This document shows, one piece after another, positions 25,983 to 35,383 of a stretch of 64,000 bases of DNA. Within the stretch, counting starts at the first letter, position 1; the number at the start of each line of letters is the position of its first letter. Under the pieces are notes generated by a model, which was given only the letters and a program-made list of their open reading frames with translations, ran no database searches and was not told the DNA's origin. The position numbers and the translations under genes were made by a program. Origin of the DNA: Phocaeicola massiliensis B84634 = Timone 84634 = DSM 17679 = JCM 13223 (GTDB lineage: Bacteria > Bacteroidota > Bacteroidia > Bacteroidales > Bacteroidaceae); NCBI RefSeq assembly GCF_000382445.1, contig NZ_KB905475.1, positions 186,001 through 250,000 on the forward strand, in the 5' to 3' direction.

Positions 25983-28604
25983 GTGGCAAACGATGTGGTT
26001 TTAACCCCGATGATGAAGCAGTTTTTTGAGTTGAAGGCAAAGCATCCCGATGCGATTATGCTTTTCAGGTGTGGAGATTTCTATGAAACCTATTCCGAAG
26101 ATGCTGTTGTTGCTTCTGAAATACTGGGAATTACACTGACCAAGCGTGCCAACGGACAAGGTAAGAGTGTGGAAATGGCGGGCTTCCCGCATCACGCTTT
26201 GGATACTTATTTGCCGAAACTGATACGTGCCGGTAAGCGTGTGGCCATTTGCGACCAGTTGGAAGACCCGAAGCTGACAAAGAAGCTGGTGAAGAGGGGT
26301 ATTACCGAATTGGTGACTCCGGGGGTTGCCATCAATGACAATGTGCTTTCGTATAAAGAAAATAACTTTTTGGCGGCAGTTCATTTCGGCAAGTCTGCGT
26401 GTGGTGTTGCTTTTTTGGATATTTCTACAGGTGAGTTTCTAACGGCGGAAGGACCGTTTGACTATGTGGATAAGCTGTTGAATAACTTTGCTCCCAAAGA
26501 AATTTTGTTTGAACGTGGAAAGCGGGGAATGTTCGAAGGTAACTTCGGCAATAAGTTCTTTACGTTTGAGCTGGAAGACTGGGTGTTTACCGAGACTTCT
26601 TCCCGCGAGAAGCTGCTGAAACATTTTGAAACGAAGAATTTGAAAGGCTTTGGTGTGGAGCATCTTAAGAACGGCATCATCGCTTCGGGTGCCATTCTGC
26701 AATATCTGGACATGACGCAACATTATCAAATCGGCCATATCACTTCGCTTTCGCGTATTGAGGAAGACCGCTATGTGCGCTTGGATAAATTCACTGTCCG
26801 AAGTCTGGAATTGCTGGGCAGTATGAATGATGGTGGTACGAGCCTGCTGGATGTTATCGACAAAACCATCAGTCCGATGGGAGCACGTCTGCTGAAACGC
26901 TGGGTGGTGTTTCCATTGAAGGATGAGAAGCCTATCAATGAACGTTTGGATGTGGTGGAGTATTTCTTCCGCGAACCGGATTTTAAAGAGTTCATAGAAG
27001 AGAAAATGCATCTCATCGGTGATTTGGAACGCATCGTGTCCAAGGCTGCCGTGGGACGTATCTCTCCGCGTGAGGTGGTTCAGCTGAAGGTGGCGCTGCA
27101 AGCCATCGAGCCTATCAGGAATGCTTGCCTGAATGCCGATAATGACAGTTTGCGGCGTATTGGTGAACAACTCAATCTCTGTCTTAATATACGCGAGAAA
27201 ATAGCCAAACAGATAAAGAATGATCCTCCGTTGCTGGTGAACAAGGGAGGTGTGATAGCCGATGGAGTCAGTGAAGAGCTGGACGAGTTGCGCCGCATTG
27301 CTTTCTCGGGGAAGGATTATTTGTTGCAGTTGCAGCAGCGTGAGAGTGACCAGACCGGCATCCCCAGCTTGAAGATTGCCTATAACAATGTATTCGGTTA
27401 TTATATAGAGGTGCGTAATGCACATAAGGACAAAGTGCCTGCCGAGTGGATTCGCAAACAGACGTTGGTGAATGCAGAGCGTTATATCACACAGGAGCTG
27501 AAGGAATACGAAGAAAAGATTCTGGGTGCGGAAGATAAGATTATGGCACTCGAAACCAAGCTTTATAATGATTTGGTTCTTTCCCTTGCCGAATATATCC
27601 CTGCCATTCAGATAAATGCCAATCAGATAGCCCGTCTGGACTGTCTGCTTGCTTTTGCCAATGTTGCCGAAGCGAATAAGTACATCCGTCCGATAGTAGA
27701 GGACAGTGATGTGCTGGATATTAAGCAGGGACGCCATCCGGTGATAGAGAAACAGCTTCCGGTGGGAGAGAAGTACATTGCCAATGATGTGTATCTGGAT
27801 ACCGACAGTCAGCAGATTATCATTATCACGGGACCTAATATGGCAGGTAAATCGGCTTTACTTCGCCAGACGGCATTGATTACGCTGTTGGCGCAAATCG
27901 GGTGTTTTGTTCCTGCAGAGAGTGCCCGTATCGGTATGGTGGATAAGATATTCACCCGTGTGGGTGCCAGCGATAATATATCGGTGGGAGAGTCTACCTT
28001 TATGGTAGAAATGAATGAGGCAGCAGATATCCTGAACAACCTTTCTCCACGCAGTCTGGTGCTGTTTGACGAGTTGGGTCGGGGGACTTCCACTTACGAT
28101 GGCATCTCTATTGCATGGGCGATTGTGGAGCACATCCATGAACATCCGCGTGCAAAGGCGCGTACGCTTTTTGCTACTCACTATCATGAGCTGAATGAAA
28201 TGGAGAAATCCTTCAAACGCATTAAAAACTACAATGTATCGGTGAAGGAGGTCGATAATAAAGTCATCTTTCTGCGTAAGTTGGAGAGGGGAGGCAGTGA
28301 GCACTCTTTTGGTATCCATGTGGCGAAAATGGCCGGTATGCCGAAGAGTATCGTGAAACGTGCAAACGATATCCTACACCAATTGGAGACGGACAACCGT
28401 CAGCAGGGAATTGCCAAACCGACGGCGGAGATAGCTTCCGGCCGAGATGGGATGCAGCTTAGTTTCTTCCAACTGGACGACCCCGTACTGTGTCAGGTAC
28501 GTGATGAGATTCTGAATTTGGATGTCAATAATCTGACTCCTCTTGAAGCTTTGAATAAACTGAATGATATCAAGAAAATAGTCGGAGGTGTGTCAAAGCG
28601 TTGA
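25983..28604 (+). CDS. mutS: DNA mismatch repair protein MutS
   Basis: MutS binds base mismatches and starts repair with MutL. At 873 residues it is of the usual MutS1 length. The N-terminal mismatch-binding wedge is RCGDFYETY (the Phe-x-Glu), and the ATPase has Walker [28 protein letters not shown] (Walker B/signature) and the ATHYHEL switch. The C-terminus ends with a helix-turn-helix tail. The start codon is GTG (25983) because no ATG precedes MANDVV. A GH20 gene follows after 58 nt with its own -7 box, so mutS is probably monocistronic. Confidence 0.97.
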   Translation: MANDVVLTPMMKQFFELKAKHPDAIMLFRCGDFYETYSEDAVVASEILGITLTKRANGQGKSVEMAGFPHHALDTYLPKLIRAGKRVAICDQLEDPKLTKKLVKRGITELVTPGVAINDNVLSYKENNFLAAVHFGKSACGVAFLDISTGEFLTAEGPFDYVDKLLNNFAPKEILFERGKRGMFEGNFGNKFFTFELEDWVFTETSSREKLLKHFETKNLKGFGVEHLKNGIIASGAILQYLDMTQHYQIGHITSLSRIEEDRYVRLDKFTVRSLELLGSMNDGGTSLLDVIDKTISPMGARLLKRWVVFPLKDEKPINERLDVVEYFFREPDFKEFIEEKMHLIGDLERIVSKAAVGRISPREVVQLKVALQAIEPIRNACLNADNDSLRRIGEQLNLCLNIREKIAKQIKNDPPLLVNKGGVIADGVSEELDELRRIAFSGKDYLLQLQQRESDQTGIPSLKIAYNNVFGYYIEVRNAHKDKVPAEWIRKQTLVNAERYITQELKEYEEKILGAEDKIMALETKLYNDLVLSLAEYIPAIQINANQIARLDCLLAFANVAEANKYIRPIVEDSDVLDIKQGRHPVIEKQLPVGEKYIANDVYLDTDSQQIIIITGPNMAGKSALLRQTALITLLAQIGCFVPAESARIGMVDKIFTRVGASDNISVGESTFMVEMNEAADILNNLSPRSLVLFDELGRGTSTYDGISIAWAIVEHIHEHPRAKARTLFATHYHELNEMEKSFKRIKNYNVSVKEVDNKVIFLRKLERGGSEHSFGIHVAKMAGMPKSIVKRANDILHQLETDNRQQGIAKPTAEIASGRDGMQLSFFQLDDPVLCQVRDEILNLDVNNLTPLEALNKLNDIKKIVGGVSKR

Positions 28605-28631
28605 TGATGCTGTCAAATCGTCAACGGTATA

Positions 28632-28639
28632 TACTTTTG
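28632..28639 (+). promoter_or_regulatory. -7 box of the GH20 gene
   Basis: TACTTTTG lies 23 nt before the ATG at 28663. Confidence 0.4.
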
Positions 28640-28662
28640 ATACAACCTTTTTTTAAACCTCA

Positions 28663-30666
28663 ATGCTTATGAAAAATTTTTTTATTCTATGCTGTCTGTG
28701 GATAGCATGTTGCGCGATTTCTGCACAAGAACCGTGTCCCCAAGTAATTCCCGCTCTTCAGCAATGGAAAGGTGGCAGTGGCAAACTGGCTCTTCCTGCC
28801 GAAGGTAATATTGTCGTCAACCCTGCTGATGAGGCTGTGCTTTTGTCTACCGCCGAGATATTGGCAGATGACTTGAGCTTGATGATGGGGTGGAACTATT
28901 CCGTGAAAATCGGCAAACCGGGCAAAAATGATATTTATATGGCTTTGATGAAGCCGGACAAGGAGTTGGGTGATGAAGGCTATAAACTGTCGGTGAACCG
29001 GTATGCCGGGATTGAAGCGCCCACCCGAAAGGGAGTGTTCTGGGGAACCCGTACGCTGCTACAGATGCTTTATAAGCAGCAGGGAAAGATTTCGAAAGGA
29101 ACGGCACGCGACTTCCCTTTATTTCCTAACCGTGGTTTTATGATTGATGCCGGCCGCAAGTTCTTTACATTGGACTATTTGAAGCAATATGTGAAGATAC
29201 TTTCTTTCTATAAGATGAATGAGTTCCAGATTCATCTGAACGATAACGGCTTTCCTCAGTTCTTTGACAATGACTGGAACAAGACTTATGCTGCATTCCG
29301 TCTTGAAAGTGAACGTTTTCCCGGTCTGACCGCAAAAGACGGCTCGTATACCAAGAAAGAGTTTACCGATTTGCAACGGCTGGGTATGGAATATGGGGTG
29401 AATGTGATTCCTGAAATAGACATTCCTGCCCATTCATTGGCGTTCACTCACTATAACCCCGAAATAGGCAGCAAAGAGTATGGTATGGACCATTTGGATT
29501 TGTATAAGGAGGAAACCTATCATTTTGTAGATTCGTTGCTGGACGAGTATATCGGAGGAGAGAATCCCGTGTTTATAGGCCCTGATGTGCATATCGGTAC
29601 GGATGAATACAATAAGAAAGAAGCCGAGCAGTATCGTTATTTCACTGACCGCTACTTGAAGTACATTGAGAAGTATGGTAAGACTCCGCGTATGTGGGGA
29701 GGCTTGAAATGGCTTCCCGGAAAGACTCCTGTAAAGGCAGAGGGAGTAACGGTAAATGCGTGGTCGTATGACTGGGTAGATCCGGAAGTATCTTTAAAAG
29801 ATGGATATAAGCTTATCAATACTTGCGATACCTATCTGTATATTGTGCCCGGTGCGGGCTACTATCGCGAGTTTTTGGACCATCAATGGCTGTATGAGAC
29901 ATGGACTCCCTGGATGATAAACCGCAAGCAGACACTTCCCGAAGGCACTCCGGGGGTATTGGGCGGAATGTTTGCCGTATGGAATGACCAGTGTGGCAAC
30001 GGTATTTCGCAACAGGATGTGCATATCCGTACGTTTCCGGCCGTTCAGGTGCTGACCGAAAGACTGTGGAAGGGAGACAACAAACAAGTGCCTTATAAAG
30101 CATTTGAGGCTCTTTGCAAAGAGATGCCCGAAGCGCCGGGCATTAACCTGTCGGGTAAAATTTCTCCCAATAAAGATGTCGCCCTGACGGTTCCCGGCAA
30201 GGAACTGCTCTTTACCGGTAAGGATACGGTTCAGACAGCTTTGCAGGAAGTGGGTTATCCCTATACGGTGGAATTCAAAATCTGTCCGGACGAAAAGACG
30301 AATATCAGCGGTGTGCTGTTTAAAGGCGCTCATGCCACGGTATATACAAACTGGGAGAATACGGGGCGGATTGCCTTCTCTCGCGACGGTTACACATTTG
30401 TGTTTAATTCTTATCGTCTTCCGGCCGGCAGATGGTCTTCCATCCGCATCGAAGGAGATTATAAGGGTACTTCCCTGTATGTGGACGGTAAATTGCAGGA
30501 GCGCCTGGAAGGCAGAACCATGCGGGTTTATAATCCCAAATATAAGTCGATGGATGAGATGCGCTATCAAGAAACCTTGGTCTTTCCTTTGCAGCAGATA
30601 GGAGATACGCTGAATGGATTTCAGGGGAAACTGAAAGATGTAAGTTGCAGGCAGGGAGAAATGTAA
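28663..30666 (+). CDS. beta-N-acetylhexosaminidase, glycoside hydrolase family 20
   Basis: The enzyme removes terminal beta-linked GlcNAc or GalNAc, probably from host glycans or peptidoglycan fragments in the periplasm or at the surface. A signal peptide (MKNFFILCCLWIACCAISAQ; ATG at 28669 is an equally good start) is followed by a GH20b domain, then the catalytic barrel with NRGFMIDAGRKFF and the Asp-Glu catalytic pair in HIGTDEYNKKE (residues 314-315). A C-terminal LamG/concanavalin-like domain (about 510-660) may bind glycan. The length is 667 residues. The following lipoprotein gene is 26 nt downstream. Confidence 0.92.
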   Translation: MLMKNFFILCCLWIACCAISAQEPCPQVIPALQQWKGGSGKLALPAEGNIVVNPADEAVLLSTAEILADDLSLMMGWNYSVKIGKPGKNDIYMALMKPDKELGDEGYKLSVNRYAGIEAPTRKGVFWGTRTLLQMLYKQQGKISKGTARDFPLFPNRGFMIDAGRKFFTLDYLKQYVKILSFYKMNEFQIHLNDNGFPQFFDNDWNKTYAAFRLESERFPGLTAKDGSYTKKEFTDLQRLGMEYGVNVIPEIDIPAHSLAFTHYNPEIGSKEYGMDHLDLYKEETYHFVDSLLDEYIGGENPVFIGPDVHIGTDEYNKKEAEQYRYFTDRYLKYIEKYGKTPRMWGGLKWLPGKTPVKAEGVTVNAWSYDWVDPEVSLKDGYKLINTCDTYLYIVPGAGYYREFLDHQWLYETWTPWMINRKQTLPEGTPGVLGGMFAVWNDQCGNGISQQDVHIRTFPAVQVLTERLWKGDNKQVPYKAFEALCKEMPEAPGINLSGKISPNKDVALTVPGKELLFTGKDTVQTALQEVGYPYTVEFKICPDEKTNISGVLFKGAHATVYTNWENTGRIAFSRDGYTFVFNSYRLPAGRWSSIRIEGDYKGTSLYVDGKLQERLEGRTMRVYNPKYKSMDEMRYQETLVFPLQQIGDTLNGFQGKLKDVSCRQGEM

Positions 30667-30692
30667 TGTTTTTATGATCGTTATGACTGAGT

Positions 30693-31688
30693 ATGAGAAC
30701 ACGATTTAAATTATATTTATGCGGTATATTATTCCTTTTATGCTGTTGTGATGAATATAAGAAAGATTCAATATGTTTGCAAGACATAGAGGTTGAACAG
30801 TTATCTTTCAAATTATATCCCACTGACAGTTTATTAATATATCCTCTTAGCATAAATGTTTGGCAGAACTACCTGATTATAATGGAGCCCAAATTGAAGG
30901 ACTCCATTTATTCCATTTGGGACCGTGATGATTTTGCTCATTTGTTTTCATGTGGCAGGAAAGGGAATGGCCCTAATGAGTTAATAAATCCGCGATGTGA
31001 TTATTACGCTTCTACCGATAGCAGCTTCTTTATCTTGGACTCTGATATAGAGCGAGAAGTTTGCTTTGAGGATAAAACGCTGGTAATAAAAAGGAATAAT
31101 GATATCACTCTTCCTGATGCTATCAATCAATTAGTAAGATTGGAGGATGATTACTACATATTGGCAGGTTTGACAAACGGAAGCACCGGTGAACATATTA
31201 TATATAAGAATGGCGGATATAGTTCTTTTGGAGAATTTCCCCGGAAATCAGAGAATGAAGAGAGGCGATTCTTTACTAATTATAAACTGACAGCCGGAGA
31301 TGTTGCCCATGATTGTATATGTGATTTCTATCTTCATCAGAATTTGATACGCATTTATGACATAAAGGGTAATTTGTTGAAACATATACAGGTAATAGAC
31401 AATGCTTGTGTTCCTTCGACTTCTGTTGAACTAAGGCCGGTGTTTCATGAATTAAAGTTTAATTCCAAATATATTGCCGTTTTGTATAATAACAAATATA
31501 GTACAGAAGAAATCTATTCGGACGAGAAGCTTATCCAGGAATTGCAACTTTGGAACTGGAAAGGCGAATTGAAGAAGCGCATCTGTTTTGATTTCCCTTT
31601 TGACATCTATGCTATATCGGAAGATGATATTCTTTATGCTGTTAATTCCGGCCGACCCGACTATATTTATACTTATGACCTTAAATGA
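30693..31688 (+). CDS. BF3164-like lipoprotein (six-bladed propeller type)
   Basis: This is a 331-residue predicted lipoprotein. MRTRFKLYLCGILFLLCCC gives a signal peptide and lipobox near Cys17-19. The rest is repeated beta-strand motifs with FSCGRKGNGPNEL, a hallmark of the Bacteroides BF3164 family of TolB-like propellers. Function is unknown; such proteins often sit beside surface-signalling or polysaccharide genes. It is more AT-rich than the GH20 gene upstream. It closely follows that gene (26 nt) and may share its transcript. Confidence 0.82.
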   Translation: MRTRFKLYLCGILFLLCCCDEYKKDSICLQDIEVEQLSFKLYPTDSLLIYPLSINVWQNYLIIMEPKLKDSIYSIWDRDDFAHLFSCGRKGNGPNELINPRCDYYASTDSSFFILDSDIEREVCFEDKTLVIKRNNDITLPDAINQLVRLEDDYYILAGLTNGSTGEHIIYKNGGYSSFGEFPRKSENEERRFFTNYKLTAGDVAHDCICDFYLHQNLIRIYDIKGNLLKHIQVIDNACVPSTSVELRPVFHELKFNSKYIAVLYNNKYSTEEIYSDEKLIQELQLWNWKGELKKRICFDFPFDIYAISEDDILYAVNSGRPDYIYTYDLK

Positions 31689-31713
31689 AACCTGAGTGTT
31701 AGCAGACATGCAC

Positions 31714-31801
31714 CCACACATACTGACGCACAGCCCTACACGTACGCATATATAGGCTTACACGTATTTACGTGCGAGCCCTTGTGTACGTACGTGTAAA
31801 A
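31714..31801. repeat. second TACGTGTA-type ~22-bp tandem repeat, inverted relative to the first
   Basis: Three or four degenerate units of the type ACACGTAcgcatataTAGGCTT recur with 22-24 nt spacing. On the other strand they read as TACGTGTA-core units like those at 16984-17088. They follow the BF3164-like gene directly and precede the transposase remnant. No coding frame is shared between the two arrays. Confidence 0.55.
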
Positions 31802-31914
31802 CTGGCTCACCGGCAAAAATAAGAGGACAATTCTATGTTTTAAGGCTATGCCAAAGTCAAGGGAACAAAAAAACGTTTGTCAGGAGGGGGAGGAAACTAA
31901 TCAAATCTTGTCCG

Positions 31915-32034
31915 AAAAGTGTCCCCATGTAATTTCTACTGCGCCAGAATCTTTCAATGCTAAAATCAAACTGTTCAGAGCTAAAGAAGTTCTTTCTTTT
32001 CCGCATTGCTAAGCTGTATGGTTGTTCCCACTAA
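31915..32034 (+). pseudogene. remnant of an ISAon1-family transposase C-terminus
   Basis: One frame reads ISTAPESFNAKIKLFRA, and another, a few bases later, reads FFLFRIAKLYGCSH then stop (32032-32034). Together they match the end of ISAon1-type transposases (ESFNAKIKAFR ... FFLFRLxK). The junction has lost bases and shifted frame, and the N-terminal 90 percent is absent. No terminal inverted repeats are seen. Around it, 31802-31914 and 32035-32218 hold no gene I can support. Confidence 0.65.
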
Positions 32035-32218
32035 AAATCTACTAACCCGGAATATCTTTGGAGCGTAAACACTGGCTGCTGTCTGTTGACTGCAAATGAA
32101 ACATGCTTTGAATCACGAAGGACATGGACTGAGCTTGTCCGCCGGTGTCGGTTATAAATTTTAATGCAATGAATCGATAGTGCTTTCAGGGAATGAATAA
32201 AAACTAAACTAACAATCC

Positions 32219-32267
32219 GTCAAAATGAGAATGCCGATGCGGACGAGAAGCGCATCGGCATTTTGAC
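32219..32267. terminator. strong hairpin in the 31.7-32.4 kb gene-free strip
   Basis: CGCATCGGCATTTTGAC (32251-32267) pairs with GTCAAAATG...CCGATGCG (32219-32241), 17 bp with a 6-nt bulge and a 9-nt loop. There is no clear T-run and no adjacent gene end, so it may be a terminator of the lost element or a structured RNA. Confidence 0.45.
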
Positions 32268-32360
32268 TGGTTATTGCTCGCGTCATGGACAGGGCCCCGT
32301 AATTCCTTTCCGATAGAAGAATTTAACCTTTCCATCCGCTTGCTATTCAAAAAAAAGAAG

Positions 32361-32368
32361 TACATTTG
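32361..32368 (+). promoter_or_regulatory. -7 box of the Rpn-family gene
   Basis: TACATTTG, with a TTG at 32340-32342 (18 nt spacing), lies just ahead of the ATG at 32393. It argues against the upstream in-frame ATG at 32366. Confidence 0.45.
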
Positions 32369-32392
32369 TTTCATCATCAAACCATAAGCATT

Positions 32393-33418
32393 ATGACCAT
32401 CATTGCCAACCCTATTTACGACGCTGTTTTCAAATTCCTGATGGAAGACAAGAAAGTGGCCAAGATACTGCTCTCCGCATTGCTGAAAAAGGAGATCATA
32501 GACCTGGAGATGCGCCGCCACGAGTATACATCCATGGAGCAGACACGCATCTCGCTCTTCCGCATCGACTTCTCGGCAAAGATTCGCGAGCACGACGGTT
32601 CGGAACACCTTGTCCTTATCGAGCTGCAAAAGACCTGGCTGATTACGGAGACCTTGCGCTTCCGCCAGTACCTGGGTACGCAGTACCTCAACAAGGAGAA
32701 CATCATCGAAGAGAAGAACGAGCACGGACAAAAACGGACCTATGGGTTGCCCATCATTTCCATCTACATCCTGGGGCATCCCCTGGGCGACCTCACCGAG
32801 CCGGTGGTCTATGTGCGCCGCAGCTATCTGGACTATGATGACCATCCGCTCCCTGCTCCCGACCCTTTCATCGAGAGTCTGACGCATGACAGCATCATCG
32901 TACAGATCCCGTTCCTCACCGGACGCACCCGCAACCGCCTGGAACGTCTGCTGAGCGTGTTCGACCAGGAATACCGGCAGCCCGACAGCGAGCATTATCT
33001 GGAAATAAACGATGAGCACATGGACGAGGAAGTGAAGTATGTGGTGCACCGCCTGCTGAAGGCCGCTGCCGCACCCGCCGTTCGCCGTGCCATGGAGATA
33101 GAGGACGAGATTCTTTCGGAAATAGAGGACAGGGATACGACAATAATGCTCAAGAATAAGGTGATAGAGGAAAAAGAACAGGTCATTGAGCAGAAAGAAC
33201 AGGTCATTGAGCAGAAAGAGCAGGTCATTGAGGAAAAAGAGCAGGTCATTGAGGAAAAAGAGCAGGTCATTGAGGAAAAAGAGCAGGTCATTGAACAGAA
33301 AGAGCAGATGATTCGTTCCATGGTTAAGATGCTCTGTAACAATGGAGCATCAATGGACGAGATATCCGGACAATTAGGAATACCTATGGAACAAATCAAA
33401 CAATATATCGATTCATGA
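32393..33418 (+). CDS. Rpn/PDDEXK_2-type nuclease-fold protein with a repetitive coiled-coil linker
   Basis: The protein (341 residues from the chosen ATG) matches the Rpn family of PD-(D/E)XK proteins linked to recombination-promoting nucleases. PIYDAVFKFLMED opens it; the active-site set is Asp59 (RIDFSAK), Glu77 and Gln79 (LIELQK). Residues from about 257 form seven near-identical heptads (VIEEKEQ/VIEQKEQ), a predicted coiled coil encoded by 21-bp tandem repeats. A short C-terminal helix (ISGQLGIPMEQIKQYI) follows. The GC-rich nuclease half contrasts with the AT-rich flanks. It converges on the AAA/DUF1703 gene. Confidence 0.82.
   Translation: MTIIANPIYDAVFKFLMEDKKVAKILLSALLKKEIIDLEMRRHEYTSMEQTRISLFRIDFSAKIREHDGSEHLVLIELQKTWLITETLRFRQYLGTQYLNKENIIEEKNEHGQKRTYGLPIISIYILGHPLGDLTEPVVYVRRSYLDYDDHPLPAPDPFIESLTHDSIIVQIPFLTGRTRNRLERLLSVFDQEYRQPDSEHYLEINDEHMDEEVKYVVHRLLKAAAAPAVRRAMEIEDEILSEIEDRDTTIMLKNKVIEEKEQVIEQKEQVIEQKEQVIEEKEQVIEEKEQVIEEKEQVIEQKEQMIRSMVKMLCNNGASMDEISGQLGIPMEQIKQYIDS
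33161..33307 (+). repeat. 21-bp in-frame tandem repeat, seven copies
   Basis: Seven contiguous 21-nt units, each encoding VIE(E/Q)KEQ, lie inside the Rpn-family gene. The units are nearly identical at DNA level (gtcattgag followed by a gaa/cag variant), so copy number can change without frameshift. Confidence 0.9.
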
Positions 33419-33532
33419 TACCACTGTGACGCTCCGGAAAAGATACGGACATATTTTTACAGCCCATAAAAGCTATCTTTGTTTTCGTGTGCCTTGATAT
33501 CAATGTTTGCTTTATAAATATTGCAGAGAGAA

Positions 33533-35284
33533 TTATATTTCTTCGCACACCCTCATTTCCATTCCTTTATACACCACAACAATCTTGTGTAGCTGCGTGC
33601 TGCCCACGGCATTTTGCACCGTATCGGTATCTGCATACCGATTGGCTTGGGCAATACCCTCTTTCCGAAGTTCCTCCACACGGTCTTCGGGATCTTTGTA
33701 CTTGGCATACTTCAATTCGATGATGTAGCTGTGTTGCATATCAGGATAGATATCCAGCAAAGGACACAGGAAAATGTCAGCATATCCGGCTTGAGTGTCG
33801 GCCTCGGAGATGGGACGGTAGAAGCGGTTTTGAGCTGTCATGGCAAGAGTGAAACCATGTACGAAAAACTCGCCTTTCTGCTTGTCGCGTTGCGAGGCAT
33901 AACGCTTCAGACAGTCCGCTATATAGCCGAAGTAAGATTGCCATGCCCCGTCGTAGGCTAAAGCCGAAGCAAGCTCGTCTTTCTCATGGTTGCTGAAACT
34001 GAGGTCGGCTTCATTGTACGTGTTCAGCAGATAGGTGTAGAGCTGCTCCTGCACCACTTGGTTGGGAATAGTAAGTTTGGTCTTTCCCTTATACATTCCG
34101 CTGATAGTAAGCATACCGAAATAATAGAGCAGGCTCACGAAATTGTCGGAATCCACAATGTTGGCAGCCGGAAAGCTTTCTTTTAACTCGCCGGTAATGT
34201 AACCTTGGCTCACTAAGGTCTGTATGGCGGAGGCATCGTGCGCAAACTCTTTGTCCTTGCGGATGAGCATACGCAATTTTTCGTAATCGATACGAATATT
34301 GCTCTCTATCATATTTCTGGGTACTCTGCCATTATTGTCTATATAGTTTTTGACAAAATAAAGCACCATATTGGAATTGTATAGCGTAGTTTCTCCATAG
34401 CACTCCTGTGCAAAGCAGTAGCTGTCATACCATGGTTTCATCAGCCCTATCAACTCATCGATGGTATGATTGAAAGAGGTTTTGGTAGAATAATAAGCCA
34501 GCATTTCGCGTACCTCGGCTTCGGTGAACCCCATCATTTGGTTAAATTTCGATGAGAGAGAGTAGTTGGTACCGATGTTGAAGCCACTGGTCAGGTCGTC
34601 CATCGTCACGGGGCTTACACCGGTGATAAAGCAACGCTTGATACTGGAATAAGTCCCGGCTTTCACCTTGTTAAAAAAAGCGCGCAGATAACCTTCTTTG
34701 TGCGTCTCTTCGGTATATCGGCGCAGGCTGTCGGCATCGGAGAGGATGGCATTTGTGAAGTGGTCATACTCATCAATGAAGAGATATATCTTTTGGCCTG
34801 CACGTTCGCATTCATGATAGAGAACGTCCAACTGCTCAACGGCTCCCTCTTTTTTATCTAACTTTTCCCGGATGCCCTGCGGCAGATACTCTGCATAAAT
34901 ATCACAAAAGTAATTGAAACAGGTATTGCAATGTGCATCCAGTCCGCTGCGGTAATTGTGCAATTCGCCATTAATACCGGAAAAGTTGAGATACAGCACC
35001 AGGTAACTATTGCGGTCATCTGTAGGATGCTTCCCTATGTAGAGGTCGCCAAACAGGGCGTCAAACTTGTCACGGGTACGCACATCATAATAGTGTTGCA
35101 GCATATTCAGTGTCAGACTCTTGCCGAAACGACGTGGACGGATAAAGAAGAAATACCGGTCCGAACGTTCTATTAAAGGGATAAACGAAGTCTTGTCCAC
35201 GTAATAATAATTGTCAAGACGAATATCTTCGAAATTCATCATGCCGTATGGCAACAACTTCATATCTGATGATACATATTCCAT
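33533..35284 (-). CDS. AAA-ATPase-like / DUF1703 (PD-(D/E)XK) protein
   Basis: The 583-residue protein has the AAA-ATPase_like N-terminal domain (LPYGMMNFEDIRLDNYYYVDKT, then the P-loop in RPRRFGKSLTLNML near residues 50-62, and the Walker-B-like IYLFIDEYDHF). It also has a C-terminal DUF1703 nuclease-like domain with GYADIFLC (Asp) and YIIELKYAK (Glu-x-Lys), the PD-(D/E)XK triad. This pairing is common and multicopy in Bacteroides; its role is not established, with defence or DNA transactions suggested. It has a clean promoter and stands alone. Confidence 0.9.
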   Translation of the reverse strand: MEYVSSDMKLLPYGMMNFEDIRLDNYYYVDKTSFIPLIERSDRYFFFIRPRRFGKSLTLNMLQHYYDVRTRDKFDALFGDLYIGKHPTDDRNSYLVLYLNFSGINGELHNYRSGLDAHCNTCFNYFCDIYAEYLPQGIREKLDKKEGAVEQLDVLYHECERAGQKIYLFIDEYDHFTNAILSDADSLRRYTEETHKEGYLRAFFNKVKAGTYSSIKRCFITGVSPVTMDDLTSGFNIGTNYSLSSKFNQMMGFTEAEVREMLAYYSTKTSFNHTIDELIGLMKPWYDSYCFAQECYGETTLYNSNMVLYFVKNYIDNNGRVPRNMIESNIRIDYEKLRMLIRKDKEFAHDASAIQTLVSQGYITGELKESFPAANIVDSDNFVSLLYYFGMLTISGMYKGKTKLTIPNQVVQEQLYTYLLNTYNEADLSFSNHEKDELASALAYDGAWQSYFGYIADCLKRYASQRDKQKGEFFVHGFTLAMTAQNRFYRPISEADTQAGYADIFLCPLLDIYPDMQHSYIIELKYAKYKDPEDRVEELRKEGIAQANRYADTDTVQNAVGSTQLHKIVVVYKGMEMRVCEEI

Positions 35285-35324
35285 AATTCAGTTTATTTAT
35301 GAGTCCACTTTGAACTAGTGTAAA

Positions 35325-35356
35325 CAAAGATACGCTCTTTCCGCTGCTTTTACAAA
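35325..35356 (-). promoter_or_regulatory. promoter of the AAA/DUF1703 gene
   Basis: The minus strand has TTTG (35353-35356) and TATCTTTG (35325-35332) spaced by 20 nt, ending 41 nt before the ATG. Confidence 0.7.
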
Positions 35357-35383
35357 TAAACGTTCGTACTTTTTAGCCTCTAT

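Noticed and set aside
26439..27737. 432-codon open frame on the minus strand inside mutS
   Set aside because: It is antisense to a fully conserved mutS, has a low-complexity composition and no recognisable motif; it is a codon-bias shadow.
28663..31688. Polysaccharide utilisation locus around the GH20 gene
   Set aside because: No SusC/SusD pair or other glycosidase lies next to it in this window.
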